From the NCBI GenBank assembly GCA_016704535.1, contig JADIZZ010000001.1:124001-188000 (forward strand): a stretch of 64,000 bases of DNA, given 5' to 3'. The notes beneath the pieces were generated by a model. The model was not told the DNA's origin, made no database searches, and was given only the letters and a program-made list of their open reading frames with translations. Source of the stretch: Betaproteobacteria bacterium. Lineage in GTDB: Bacteria; Pseudomonadota; Gammaproteobacteria; Burkholderiales; Burkholderiaceae_C. The translations under genes and the position numbers were made by a program. Below are positions 7,751 through 17,147 of this stretch, piece after piece (position 1 is the first letter of the stretch; every line of letters begins with the position of its first letter).

Positions 7751-10552
7751 ATGGACACCCGCACCGTGACTACCTGGCTCAATGACGACCCGACATTGCC
7801 GTCGCCCGAGGTGGCGGCCAGCCCCGGCAAACAGCCGCTGCTGCGCGCACTGGATGTGAGCCTGGCCGGGCTCGCGCTGCTGCCCCTGGCGCTCCCGTTG
7901 GGGCTGGCCACCGCCATCGGGCGTACGCGGCGACAGGCCCTGCAAGGCCAGGGGGGTGCAGTCTTCGAGCGGCTGACACTCGCCCTGCCGGACAGCCGCG
8001 CGGGCCGCGCACTGAAGGTCCTTGGTGCGACGCGCTGGCCCGTGCTGCTGAACATCCTGCGCGGACAGATGGCCTTCGTGGGGCCGCGGCCACGGCCCAT
8101 CGGCGAACACGTGGCCACGCTGACCCTGGCCGTGCGCCCCGGGCTCGTCAACCCCTGGTTCATCCGTCGTCGCACGGCGGTCGACTTCGGCACCGAAGCG
8201 CAGGCCGATGCCGGGTACCTTGCCTCGCGCGGTCCACGCCATGACCTGGGTCTGCTGATGCGCGGCGCGCTGGCATCGCTGCTGCCGCCGCCTGCAGCCA
8301 GCGTGCCGGGCCGCGTGCAGGTGGGCGACGTGGCCTTCGACAACCTCGACATGAGCGAAGCCATCGCCCGTCTGCGCGACATGCTCGACGGCACGACGCC
8401 GCGGCAGGTCAGCTTCGTCAACCCGGCCTGCGTGAACATCGCGGCGACTCACCGCGGCTACCGGCGCGTGCTGGCGCGGGCCGGCCTGGTGCTGCCCGAC
8501 GGTATCGGCATCAAGATCGGCAGCGACTTGCTCGGCACGCCGCTGAAGCAGAACGTCAACGGCACCGACCTTTTTCCGCGCCTGTGCGAGATGCTGCAGG
8601 CGCGTGGCGCCAGTGTCTTCCTGCTCGGCGGACAAGTGGGCGTGGCCGAGTCCGTGGCGACCGAGATCGCGCGTCGCTGGCCCGAACTGCGGGTGGCCGG
8701 CATGCGCGATGGGTTCTTCAGCGTGGCCGAAGAAGGGGCCGTGGCCGAGCAGGTCAGGGCCAGCCGGGCCGATGTGCTGCTGGTGGCCCGCGGCGTGCCG
8801 TCGCAGGACCTGTTCATCGACCGCCATCTGCCACTGCTGGGCGTGAAGGTGGCCATGGGTGTCGGCGGCTTGTTCGACTTCGTGTCCGGCCGCATCCGCC
8901 GCGCACCGATGTGGATGCGCGAGACCGGGCTCGAGTGGGTCTACCGCCTGCTGCAGGAGCCGGGCCGCATGTGGCGCCGCTACCTGGTGGGCAACCTGAG
9001 CTTCCTGGCCAGAGTCGGACTGCAACGCCTGGGGCTTCGCGTGCCCGCGGCCGACGAGGTGCCGCAAGCGCGCCCGGACAGCGTGCGCGACGGCGTTGGG
9101 GTGCGTGCCGTGATCTTCGCCACGCGACGCGCGGCGGCCGACCTGCCGGTGCCTGCGGACATGCCCGCCGCCCTCTTGCCGATGGGATGCCAGACGGTCA
9201 TCGAACAAGTCATGGATCGCCTGCTGCATGCGGCCATCACCGAAGTGGACATCGTGGCCAGCGACCGTCCCGAGGCGCTTCGTGCGCTGCTGGGTGACGG
9301 CAGTCGCTGGGGGCTGCGCCTGCGTTGGCACCTGGTGGCCGACCCTGCGCGACCCTATGGCGTGTTGCGTTCGCCGGCCCTCCAGCACACGCGTCGGCTG
9401 CTGATCGGCCACGCCGAGAACTGCCCTGGCGTCGACGCGCTGATGCGGTTGAGCCACGCGCCGGCCTGGGCCCTGCATGCCACCGCGGACGGCGATCCGT
9501 GCTGGAGCGGCTGGGCCAGCCTCGCGCCCGATCGACTGACCGAATTGCCGTCCGAGATGGGCATCGACGATCTGGTCCGCGCCATGGGTGGTAGCGCACT
9601 GTCGCCGGTGCTGTGGGCCGATCGGGATCTGACCTGCGTGAACGGCAGCGACGACCAGTTGCGCGCAGCCCTCGCCATGGGCAAGGAGCCAGGCTGCTTG
9701 GACGTACCGGCGTCCTGGGTGAAGACTCCCTGGGGCGCCATGAGTCCGCTGGCCCGCGTACACCCGCAGGCTCGCATGACCGGCCCGGTGCGCGTCGGTC
9801 CAGGCTGCATCGTGGACCGCGACGCCGAGGTCGGCCCAGGCGTGGTGCTCAGCCGCAACGTGCTGGTCTCGGGGGGCTCGCGCCTGTCTCACTGCGTGAT
9901 CCTGCCCGACAGCTACGTGGGCGCCGGGCTGGACCTGAGCCATGCCGTCGTCAACGGGTCACGGGTGCGCCACGTCCGGCTGGGTGTGGAAACCGTGTTG
10001 ACCCCCGGGGATGCGCTGCTGCTCAACCTGAAGCCGGGCGCGGGCTCAGGGCCCTCCGCTCTGCCCCGTCTGCTGGCTGCGTTCGCGTGGCTGCTTGTGG
10101 CCCCCGCCATCGCAGCCCGCCGGGCCGTGCGCCGGTGGACGGGGCGTGCGCCCGACTGGCGGACCGTGCCGGTCGTGACCGGGCGCGACGAAGCGTCCGG
10201 AGAACTGCAGACCAGTCCGCTGCGCTGCGCGCTCGCGAACGCGGACGCTGGTCGCGTGGGCATGTGGGTGCTGCTGGCCGGCCTGCAGGACGTGGCGGCG
10301 GGTCGGCGAAGCTGGTTCGGGGTGCGTCCCCGCGGGCACAGCCAGTGGTATGCGCTGCGGCCCGAGTGGCAGAGCATCCTGTCCCGGACTCCTGTCGGCC
10401 TGCTGCACGCACCGGCCTGGGCCGAGGATCCAGCCCAGCGCGAAGAGGCCTGCGCCGCCGCAGACATCTACTTCGCCGTGCAGCCCGCGCACAGCCGCGC
10501 GCTGACGGTCTTGCGCGGCTTGATGCCGTCGCGCAGAACTGCGCGGCACTGA
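7751..10552 (+). CDS. Fusion: degenerate sugar transferase + WecG/TagA glycosyltransferase + left-handed beta-helix domain
   Basis: A 933-residue protein with at least three modules. Residues ~30-190 resemble a priming sugar transferase (hydrophobic helix, LRGQMAFVGPRPRP), but the catalytic Asp-Glu block found intact in the preceding gene reads ATRWPVLLN, so this part looks inactive. Residues ~195-425 are a WecG/TagA/CpsF glycosyltransferase (FVNPACVN, LPDGIGIK with the family Asp, VAMGVGGLFDFVSG, PEPGRM-like RLLQEPGRMWRR). Residues ~445-765 resemble a nucleotidyltransferase with hexapeptide-like repeats (GPVRVGPGCIVDRDAEVGPG). A C-terminal ~170-residue region of unclear nature follows. ATG 7751 was preferred; a GTG at 7721 overlapping the previous gene is possible. 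Confidence 0.85.
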   Translation: MDTRTVTTWLNDDPTLPSPEVAASPGKQPLLRALDVSLAGLALLPLALPLGLATAIGRTRRQALQGQGGAVFERLTLALPDSRAGRALKVLGATRWPVLLNILRGQMAFVGPRPRPIGEHVATLTLAVRPGLVNPWFIRRRTAVDFGTEAQADAGYLASRGPRHDLGLLMRGALASLLPPPAASVPGRVQVGDVAFDNLDMSEAIARLRDMLDGTTPRQVSFVNPACVNIAATHRGYRRVLARAGLVLPDGIGIKIGSDLLGTPLKQNVNGTDLFPRLCEMLQARGASVFLLGGQVGVAESVATEIARRWPELRVAGMRDGFFSVAEEGAVAEQVRASRADVLLVARGVPSQDLFIDRHLPLLGVKVAMGVGGLFDFVSGRIRRAPMWMRETGLEWVYRLLQEPGRMWRRYLVGNLSFLARVGLQRLGLRVPAADEVPQARPDSVRDGVGVRAVIFATRRAAADLPVPADMPAALLPMGCQTVIEQVMDRLLHAAITEVDIVASDRPEALRALLGDGSRWGLRLRWHLVADPARPYGVLRSPALQHTRRLLIGHAENCPGVDALMRLSHAPAWALHATADGDPCWSGWASLAPDRLTELPSEMGIDDLVRAMGGSALSPVLWADRDLTCVNGSDDQLRAALAMGKEPGCLDVPASWVKTPWGAMSPLARVHPQARMTGPVRVGPGCIVDRDAEVGPGVVLSRNVLVSGGSRLSHCVILPDSYVGAGLDLSHAVVNGSRVRHVRLGVETVLTPGDALLLNLKPGAGSGPSALPRLLAAFAWLLVAPAIAARRAVRRWTGRAPDWRTVPVVTGRDEASGELQTSPLRCALANADAGRVGMWVLLAGLQDVAAGRRSWFGVRPRGHSQWYALRPEWQSILSRTPVGLLHAPAWAEDPAQREEACAAADIYFAVQPAHSRALTVLRGLMPSRRTARH

Positions 10553-10654
10553 AATCTCGTGGTCAGCGCCAGCGGGTAGCGCGTGGCATCTTCTGCGACT
10601 TGCGCAGGGAAACTGGGGTCAACGTCTCAGCGACAAGTCGGTGGGCGCACCGGT

Positions 10655-11017
10655 TCAGCCCCCCGCGCGTTTGGCCTGATGACCTTCGGCCTGCAGCCAG
10701 GCCAGCACGCGATCGGCGTGATCGCCCTGCACCTCCAGCACACCGTCCTTGACCGTACCACCAGCGCCGCAGGCCGTGCGCAGGCACTTGCCCAGCGCAG
10801 CCAGGGCTTCGGCGTCCAGCGGCAGGCCGCGCACCACCGTCACGGTCTTGCCGGCACGGCCTTGCTTCTCGCGCGTCACGCGGGCCACGCCGTCGCCGGC
10901 CGGTGGCGCCTTGGCGCGCTGCGCGCAAAGGCAGGCCGCCACCGGCTGGCGGCAGGCGGGGCACATGCGGCCGCTGTCGGTGGAATAGACGAGGCCGCCG
11001 GGTTCACTCTTGCGCAT
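10655..11017 (-). CDS. yciH: SUI1/YciH family translation factor-like protein
   Basis: A 120-residue protein of the bacterial eIF1/SUI1 family. An N-terminal Cys motif (CPACRQPVAACLC, ~19-31) precedes a SUI1-like fold: VTREKQGRAGKTVTVVRGL, then KCLRTACGAGGTVKDGVLEVQGDH. The GAGGTVKDG core is the most diagnostic part. E. coli YciH is proposed to affect start-site fidelity. The gene stands alone and diverges from the ModA-like gene across 85 bp. Confidence 0.9.
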   Translation of the reverse strand: MRKSEPGGLVYSTDSGRMCPACRQPVAACLCAQRAKAPPAGDGVARVTREKQGRAGKTVTVVRGLPLDAEALAALGKCLRTACGAGGTVKDGVLEVQGDHADRVLAWLQAEGHQAKRAGG

Positions 11018-11102
11018 GCCGCGGTTCTACCGCAAGCCGTGCGCACGTCGGGCCTTGGCCGCCGCGGCGGCGCCCGGTGGGGCCATGCCGTACGCTTCGC
11101 GC

Positions 11103-11876
11103 ATGTCACGCCGCTTTGCCTTCACCTTCGCCCGCCTGATCCTGGCGCCCCTGCTGCTGTCCGCGGCGGCCTGCACGTCGTGGGCACAGACACTCGACGT
11201 CGCTGCCGACAGCAGCCTGGCCGACGCCCTGAAGGTGGTGGCGCGCGAATTCGAGACCGGCCGTCCGGGCGTGAAGGTGGCGCTGCGGCTGGGCGCCTCG
11301 GGCGCACTTCTGGAACAGATCGCCCACGGCACCACCGCCGACGTGCTGGCCGCCGCCGACGCCGAGACGGTGGCCCTGGGCGTGCAGCGCCGCTTGCTGG
11401 TGGCCGACCTGCGCAGCAGCTTCGCGTCGAACCGCCTGGTGCTGGTGGTGCCGGCGTCGCTGAACCTGCCGGTCGAGCGCCTGGCCGACCTCGGGCGCCC
11501 CGAGGTGGTGCGCGTGGCGATGGGCCGCCCGGCCAGCGAACCGGCCGGCCGCTACGCGCGCGAGGCCATCAACGCGCAGCGGCTGTGGCCCGCGGTGCAG
11601 CGCAAGGCGGTGCTGGTGGACGACGTGCGCGAGGTGCTGGCCCTGGTGGCCGCCGCCGACGTCGAGGCCGGCTTCGTCTACGCCACCGACGTGGCCGCGG
11701 CCGCGGCCGGCCGCGTGCGGGTCGTCGAGGCGCTGCCCACCGCCACGCCCATCCGCTACCCGGCCAACGTGGTGGCCGGCAGCAAGCAGGCCGAGCTGGC
11801 CCGCGAGTTCGTCACCTACCTGCGCAGCGACGCGGCGCGCACGGTGCTGCAGCGCTTCGGTTTCGGGCTGCCCTAG
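11103..11876 (+). CDS. ModA-like molybdate/anion-binding periplasmic protein (orphan)
   Basis: A 257-residue periplasmic binding protein of the ModA family. The first ~29 residues are a signal sequence (RRFAFTFARLILAPLLLSAAA), possibly a lipoprotein signal given the Cys after LLLSAAA. The mature part has ModA motifs: ADSSLADALKVVAREFE, LGASGALLEQIAHG, DVLAAAD and VEAGFVYATDV. No modB or modC is adjacent; the permease and ATPase genes are at 35802-37648 with their own ModA. ATG 11103 fits the signal peptide; an upstream in-frame start only adds an Arg-rich stretch. It overlaps the convergent helicase stop by 4 bp. It could bind another oxyanion or supply the distant ModBC. Confidence 0.8.
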   Translation: MSRRFAFTFARLILAPLLLSAAACTSWAQTLDVAADSSLADALKVVAREFETGRPGVKVALRLGASGALLEQIAHGTTADVLAAADAETVALGVQRRLLVADLRSSFASNRLVLVVPASLNLPVERLADLGRPEVVRVAMGRPASEPAGRYAREAINAQRLWPAVQRKAVLVDDVREVLALVAAADVEAGFVYATDVAAAAAGRVRVVEALPTATPIRYPANVVAGSKQAELAREFVTYLRSDAARTVLQRFGFGLP

Positions 11877-14344
11877 CCGAACGTGCCGTCGCCGGGCGAT
11901 GGCAGTGGCGCCAGCAGCCCCTCCAGGTCCTCGGCGCTGAACTTGGGTGCGCTGGCCGTGTCCTGCCCCAGCACGCCTTCGGCCAGCGCCGACTTGCGCG
12001 CCTGCAGCGCCAGCATGCGCTCTTCGATGCTGCCTTCGGCCACCAGCTTGTAGACAAAAACCGGCTTCGGCTGCCCGATGCGGTGGGCGCGCGCCGTGGC
12101 CTGCTGCTCCACGGCGGGGTTCCACCACGGGTCGAGGTGGATCACCGTGTCGGCTGCGGTGAGGTTCAGGCCCACGCCGCCGGCCTTCAGGCTGGCCAGC
12201 AACACGGGCGCGTCGCCGGCCTGGAAGGCCTGCACCAGTGCGCCCCGCTCGCGCGGCGGGGTGTCGCCGGTGAGCACAAGGAAGGGCAGCGACAAGGACT
12301 GCAGCTCCAGCACCACCAGCGCCAGCATCTCGGTGAACTGCGAGAACACCAGCACCTGCCGCCCTTCGGCCACCAGCTCGGGCAGCATGTCGAGCAGCAA
12401 CGCCATCTTGGCGCGCTCCATCGTCGCGGGGGTTCGCGTGCCCTTCACCAGCCGGGGGTCGCAGCACACCTGTCGCAGCTTCAACAGGGCGTCGAGCACC
12501 ACGATCTGCGCGCCGGCAAAACCCTGCCTCGCCAGGGCCTTGCGCACCTGCTCGTCGGCGGCCACGCGCACGCTCTCGTAAAGCGCGCGCTGCTGGCCGA
12601 CCAGCGGCACGCGGCGTATCACCTCCGTCAATGGCGGCAGCTCGGGCGCCACGTCTTCCTTGCGCCGGCGCAGGATGAAGGGCCGCACGCGCCGCGCCAG
12701 CAGTTCGGCGCGCGCCGTCTCTCCGTTGGTCTCGATGGGCTTGCGCCACATGCGCTGGAAGTTGCGCGCGTCGCCCAGGAAGCCGGGCATCAGCAGGTCG
12801 AAGTGGGACCACAGTTCGCCGAGGTGGTTTTCCAACGGCGTGCCCGTCACGCACAGCCGGTGGCGCGCGGGCACGCGACGCAGCGCGGCCGCGGCGCGGC
12901 TGCCGGCGTTCTTGGCCAGTTGGGCTTCGTCCAGCACCAGCAGGTGCCAGGGGCGCGCGGCCAGCACGTCGATGTCGCGCCACACCAGCGGGTAGGTGGT
13001 GAAGACGAGGTCGTGTGTGGCGATGGCGTCGAAGTGGCGCGCGCGGTCGGCGCCCTGCAGCGCCAGAACACGCAGGCCCGGCGCGTGGCGCGCAGCCTCG
13101 CTGTGCCAGTTGGCCAGCAGCGAGGTCGGCAGCACCACCAGCGCCGGCGCGTCCAGCCGGCCGGCGTGTTTCTCCACCAGCACGTGTGCCAGCACCTGCG
13201 CTGTCTTGCCCAGGCCCATGTCGTCGGCCAGGATGCCGGCCAGGTGCTGCTGCCGCAGGTATTGCAGCCAGGCCAGGCCGTGCAGCTGGTAGGAGCGCAA
13301 CGTGAGGCCCAGACCGGCGGGTGCCGCCACCGGCGGCGGGCTGCCGGCGGCGCGCAGACGCTGCACCAGCGCGGCCAGGCCAGTGTCGCCCTGCAGTTGC
13401 CAGCGGCCGTGCTCGCCTGCGCGCGCCGCCTGCGTGTCCATCAGCGACTGCTGCAGCGCCTGCACGTTGGCCGCTTCCCAGGCCGACAGTTCGATGGGCC
13501 CGGCCGCACGCCGCGGGTCCGTCAGCAGGTCGACCATCGCGCCGACGACGGCCTTCAGCGGCCCGGCGGGCGCGTCGATGCGCTTGCCGCCGGGCGCGCG
13601 CAGCGTGATGACTTCGTCGTCGGCAATGAGGGCCAGCTCGCTCGCCTTCAGCCAGCGGCCGTCGCGCTTGAGCAGGTCGGCCAGCAGTGGCGCCAGGTCC
13701 AGCGCCTCGCCCTCGACCTCGATGCCCAGGCTGACGCGCCACGAGCCCTGGCCACCGGGGCCGGCTGGGCCGTGCAGCGCCGCCAGCCCCTGCGAGCCAG
13801 GCGCAAATCGCTCGATGCGTTCGGCAGGTTCGCGGCCGAGTTCGGCGCCGCTGACCGGGTCGATCAGCAGCTTCCAGCGCTGCACCGGCACGCTGAAGTG
13901 CGCGAAGCCGGGCAACACGACGATCTGCCAGCCCGTGGCCTGCAGGTGCGGCACCTGCACAGCCCAGAAGTCGGCCCAGGCGCCTTCTTCGGGCAGCGTC
14001 CACAGGTCTTCGTGCCCCGTCGCGGCTTCGGGCGTCCGCCACTGCAATGCGCGGGTCGGGTAGGGCCGCAGGGCGGTGGCCCAGAGCTGGTCACTGGCCT
14101 GCGCCTCGGCGGCCAGATCGCGGCCGGGCGGCACGGGCCAGGGGCGGGTGTTCAGCAGCGTGGCCGGTGCGGGCAGTGTGAGCATGCGGCCGTAGGTCCA
14201 GTCCACGCGCGCCAGCGTCAGCTGCATGCCGCGCGGGCCGAAGCCGGGCGCGGCGCGCGCGCCCAGCAGGCCTTCGCCGCGCGTCAGGGTCTGCAGCGTC
14301 AGCCGGGGGCGGAAGCGCAGGCCCGCGGCGGTGTTCTCCGTCAC
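11873..14344 (-). CDS. SNF2-family DEAD/DEAH-box helicase
   Basis: An 823-residue Swi2/Snf2-type ATPase. The N-terminal ~340 residues are poorly conserved. The motor follows: Walker A in DDMGLGKTAQ (about residue 375), motif II LLVLDEAQLAKN (about 470, DEAQ rather than DEAH), motif III VTGTPLEN, then helicase C with LVFSQFTEML, LKAGGVGLNLTAAD and the motif VI region QQATARAHRIGQ. The proposed start is a GTG overlapping the corA stop by 4 bp; an open extension further upstream lies inside corA. Bacterial members are thought to remodel protein-DNA or polymerase complexes; the target here is unknown. Confidence 0.9.
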   Translation of the reverse strand: MTENTAAGLRFRPRLTLQTLTRGEGLLGARAAPGFGPRGMQLTLARVDWTYGRMLTLPAPATLLNTRPWPVPPGRDLAAEAQASDQLWATALRPYPTRALQWRTPEAATGHEDLWTLPEEGAWADFWAVQVPHLQATGWQIVVLPGFAHFSVPVQRWKLLIDPVSGAELGREPAERIERFAPGSQGLAALHGPAGPGGQGSWRVSLGIEVEGEALDLAPLLADLLKRDGRWLKASELALIADDEVITLRAPGGKRIDAPAGPLKAVVGAMVDLLTDPRRAAGPIELSAWEAANVQALQQSLMDTQAARAGEHGRWQLQGDTGLAALVQRLRAAGSPPPVAAPAGLGLTLRSYQLHGLAWLQYLRQQHLAGILADDMGLGKTAQVLAHVLVEKHAGRLDAPALVVLPTSLLANWHSEAARHAPGLRVLALQGADRARHFDAIATHDLVFTTYPLVWRDIDVLAARPWHLLVLDEAQLAKNAGSRAAAALRRVPARHRLCVTGTPLENHLGELWSHFDLLMPGFLGDARNFQRMWRKPIETNGETARAELLARRVRPFILRRRKEDVAPELPPLTEVIRRVPLVGQQRALYESVRVAADEQVRKALARQGFAGAQIVVLDALLKLRQVCCDPRLVKGTRTPATMERAKMALLLDMLPELVAEGRQVLVFSQFTEMLALVVLELQSLSLPFLVLTGDTPPRERGALVQAFQAGDAPVLLASLKAGGVGLNLTAADTVIHLDPWWNPAVEQQATARAHRIGQPKPVFVYKLVAEGSIEERMLALQARKSALAEGVLGQDTASAPKFSAEDLEGLLAPLPSPGDGTFG

Positions 14345-15309
14345 AGCCAGCCGGACTTCCTGAAGCGCCAGTACATCGTGCCGCACACCGTGGCGATGAT
14401 GGCGAAGGCCACCGGATAGCCGTACTGCCACTTCAGCTCGGGCATGCTTTCGAAGTTCATGCCCCACACGCCGACGAAGAAGGTGGCCACCGCGAAGATG
14501 CCGGCCCAGGCCGCCAGGCGCTTGGTGGTGTCGCTGTCCTCGATGGTCACCATCGACAGGTTCACCTGGATGGCCGTGCCTATGGTGTCGCGCAGGCGGT
14601 CGAGCGTGGTGTTGCAGCGCGTGAGGTGGTCGTAGACGTCGCGGAAGTAGTCCTGCGAGCGTTCGCACACCGGTGGCACGCGGCCGCCGAAGAGCTTGCC
14701 GGTGGCCTCCATCAGCGGCAGCACGGCATGGCGCACCACGCCGACGCGGCGCTTCAGGCGGTACAGGTCCTCGATGTTCTGCCGCGCCGAGCCGCGCTCG
14801 AAGATCTGGTCCTCGATGGTCTCGAGTTCCTCCTCCAGCGTGTCGATGACCGGGAAGTAGCGGTCGACCACCGCGTCCATCAGCGCATAGAAGACGAAGC
14901 TGGCGCCGTGGCGCAGCAGGTGGGTCTCGCGCTCGGCGCGTTCGCGCACGCCCAGGAAGCCTTGCGTCGAACGGTTGCGCACGCTGAGCACGAAGTTCGG
15001 GCCCACGAACACCGCCACCTCTCCGACGCTCATCTCGTCGGTGGGTGCGTACTCGACCATGTGCATGACGGCGAAGACGTGGTCGCCGTACTCCTCGATC
15101 TTCGGACGCTGGTGGCCGTGGCGCGCGTCCTCTACGGCCAGGTCATGCAGGCCGAACTGGTCCTGCATGGACTGCAGTTCGTCGTCGCCGGGGTCCTTCA
15201 ATGCCACCCAGACGAAGCAGTCGGGCCGCTGCAGGTAGTCGCCGATCTTCGCCACCGGAATGTCGGCCAGCTTGTTGCCCTGCTGGTAGGCGACACAGTT
15301 GACGAGCAT
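14341..15309 (-). CDS. corA: CorA-type magnesium/divalent cation channel
   Basis: A 322-residue CorA protein. A cytoplasmic domain precedes a long helical stalk and two C-terminal membrane segments. The first is followed by the selectivity motif GMNFESMPEL (YGMNF-MP type), and the protein ends with a short basic tail (RFRKSGWL). ATG 15309 begins at the conserved MLVNCVAY; an upstream open extension is not conserved. The gene follows the M20 hydrolase by 94 bp and is coupled to the helicase downstream. CorA homopentamers mediate Mg2+ (also Co2+/Ni2+) uptake. Confidence 0.95.
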   Translation of the reverse strand: MLVNCVAYQQGNKLADIPVAKIGDYLQRPDCFVWVALKDPGDDELQSMQDQFGLHDLAVEDARHGHQRPKIEEYGDHVFAVMHMVEYAPTDEMSVGEVAVFVGPNFVLSVRNRSTQGFLGVRERAERETHLLRHGASFVFYALMDAVVDRYFPVIDTLEEELETIEDQIFERGSARQNIEDLYRLKRRVGVVRHAVLPLMEATGKLFGGRVPPVCERSQDYFRDVYDHLTRCNTTLDRLRDTIGTAIQVNLSMVTIEDSDTTKRLAAWAGIFAVATFFVGVWGMNFESMPELKWQYGYPVAFAIIATVCGTMYWRFRKSGWL

Positions 15310-15403
15310 GGTGATGATTCCGCAGGCCTTGGACGGCGGCAGTTTCGCATGCGGGCCACGGGGCAGTCCTCGCGGTGGCGCACCGAACGCGGTTGTGCGA
15401 CGC

Positions 15404-16675
15404 TCAGGCGTTGGCGGCGAGGTGGTCGCAGGCCAGGTGGGCCAGCGCACGCACGCCGGTGACCAGCGCGCGTTCGTCGGCGAAGAAGCGCGGCGAGTGG
15501 TTGCTGGGGGCCTTCTTCGGGTCGTGGCCCGGTGGCGTCACGCCGAGGAAGAAGAACAGCCCCGGCACCACGCGCTGGAAGAAGGAGAAGTCTTCCGAGC
15601 CCGTCACCTTGTTTACGAGTTCCAGCCGGCCCGGCCCGGCCACGCGTTGCAGCGTGGGCACCATGGCTGCCGTGAGTTCAGGGTCGTTCACCGTGACGGG
15701 ATAGTTCTTGCGGATGCACACCGTGCAGCCCGCGCGCGAGCCGCGCGCCACGGCCTCGGCCAGCGTCGTCACGCGCTCGTGGATGTCGTCGCGCATGGCC
15801 TCGTCGAAGCTGCGGATGGTGCCGCGCATCTCCACGCTGTCGGGGATGATGTTGCCGCGGTTGCCGCCCTTGATCATGCCCAGGGTGACCACCGCCGGCT
15901 CGTGCGTGATGTCCACGCCGCGGCTGACCACCGTCTGCAGCCCCAGCACCACCTGCGCCGCGGTGACGATGGGGTCGACGCCCAGCCACGGCGCCGCGCC
16001 ATGCGTTTGGCGGCCCTGCACGGTGATCTGCAGCGTGTCGGAACTGGCCATCGTCGGCCCCGGCCGGTAGCCGATGATGCCCATGGGCAGGCGCGAGGTG
16101 ACGTGCAGGCCGAACACCGCGCTCGGCGTCGGGTTCTGCAGCGCGCCCTCGGCGATCATCATCTTCGCGCCGCCGTCCTCGCCGTCGGGCGGCAGTTCCT
16201 CGGCGGGCTGGAACAGGAACACGACCGTGCCGCGCAGCTGCGCACGTTGCCCGGCCAGCAGCTGCGCCACGCCCATCAGGATGGCGACATGGCAGTCGTG
16301 GCCGCAGGCGTGCATCACGCCCACCTCTTCGCCATTCCAGATCGCACGCGCCTTCGACGCGAAGGGCACATCGACCTCTTCCTTCACCGGCAACGCGTCC
16401 ATGTCGGCGCGCAGCGCCACCACCGGGCCGGGCAGCGCGCCCTTGAGCACGCCGACGACGCCGGTGTGCGCGACCTTCGTGCGCACTTCGTCGAAGCCCA
16501 GCGCGTTCAGATGCGCCGCGACGATGCCGGCGGTGCGGAACTCGCGGTTGCCGAGCTCCGGGTGTTCGTGCAGGTCGCGCCGCCAGGCGATGACCTGGGC
16601 TTCCAGCGCGGCGGCGGCGGTGTCGATGGCGTCGGCAAGGGTCGCGACGGCGAGGGTCGAATGCGGCATCGTCAT
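15404..16675 (-). CDS. M20 family metallo-hydrolase (amidohydrolase/hippurate hydrolase type)
   Basis: A ~423-residue cytoplasmic dizinc peptidase of the M20D group. Visible motifs are RRDLHEHPELGNRE, LRADMDALPV, the metal-binding MHACGHDCH, the catalytic FQPAEELP and a late metal ligand region GSEDFSFF. Family members hydrolyse N-acyl amino acids, hippurate or indole-acetyl amino acids; the substrate here cannot be read from sequence. Two ATGs 6 bp apart (16675 and 16669) could be the start. It is transcribed towards corA. Confidence 0.9.
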   Translation of the reverse strand: MTMPHSTLAVATLADAIDTAAAALEAQVIAWRRDLHEHPELGNREFRTAGIVAAHLNALGFDEVRTKVAHTGVVGVLKGALPGPVVALRADMDALPVKEEVDVPFASKARAIWNGEEVGVMHACGHDCHVAILMGVAQLLAGQRAQLRGTVVFLFQPAEELPPDGEDGGAKMMIAEGALQNPTPSAVFGLHVTSRLPMGIIGYRPGPTMASSDTLQITVQGRQTHGAAPWLGVDPIVTAAQVVLGLQTVVSRGVDITHEPAVVTLGMIKGGNRGNIIPDSVEMRGTIRSFDEAMRDDIHERVTTLAEAVARGSRAGCTVCIRKNYPVTVNDPELTAAMVPTLQRVAGPGRLELVNKVTGSEDFSFFQRVVPGLFFFLGVTPPGHDPKKAPSNHSPRFFADERALVTGVRALAHLACDHLAANA

Positions 16676-17147
16676 GGCAGGTCTCGGCACGTGGACGTCA
16701 AGATGACGCTAGCACAGCGCCGGCATTTGGCCCGGTGCGGACGTCCTGCACTGTCCGCTTTCCGCGTTCGGCGACAAGGGCGGGTCGCGTCAGGCGGCGC
16801 CCGGCAGCGTCGCCGACTGTGGCGGTCGGCGCTACGCGCCGACTCCCCTGCGCTGCTCGCCTTGAGGGCGTGCCGCATAACTCGCTGCGCTCACTTCGTT
16901 CGCTACGCTCAGACAGGATGCGGCAAGTCAGTTCACGAAGCGCGCTGCGCGCGCCGCCCTCAAGACTGCGCTGCTCGGCGCCACACACGGCGACGCCGCC
17001 GGGCACCGCCTGCCGCTTCAGTCGCACGCCGCGCCCCGCCCGGACAGCCCTTTGCTGCCACCGAGCTCAACGCGCGACAGCAGACGCTCAACGTCAGCAC
17101 TGGGCCGAATGCCGACGTCCCACGCGACGCCGTTGCGCACCAACGCG
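16676..17147. other. Non-coding gap of 472 bp
   Basis: No frame here has family motifs. The gap lies upstream of the M20 hydrolase and downstream of the QseC-type kinase. It holds a perfect 8-bp hairpin (GTCGGCGC-TAC-GCGCCGAC, 16824-16842) and, next to it, the MITE-like element listed at 16847-16977. From ~16980 to 17147 I see only GC-rich sequence without clear structure. Confidence 0.6.
16847..16977. repeat. MITE-like inverted-repeat element with flanking direct repeats
   Basis: An outer inverted repeat CTTGAGGGCG (16861-16870) pairs with CGCCCTCAAG (16955-16964). An inner arm TGCCGCAT (16871-16878) pairs with ATGCGGCA (16918-16925). Just outside the outer arms lies the 12-bp direct repeat CTGCGCTGCTCG (16847-16858 and 16966-16977), 2 and 1 bp from the arms, like a target-site duplication. 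The 104-bp interior has no coding capacity. Possible natures are a non-autonomous transposable element, a dispersed extragenic palindrome or a structured RNA; sequence alone does not decide. Confidence 0.55.

Noticed and set aside
10583..14419. Very long plus-strand open frame (over 1200 codons) crossing several genes
   Set aside because: It runs through the YciH, ModA and helicase genes in another frame or strand, has no family motifs, and those genes are clearly real.
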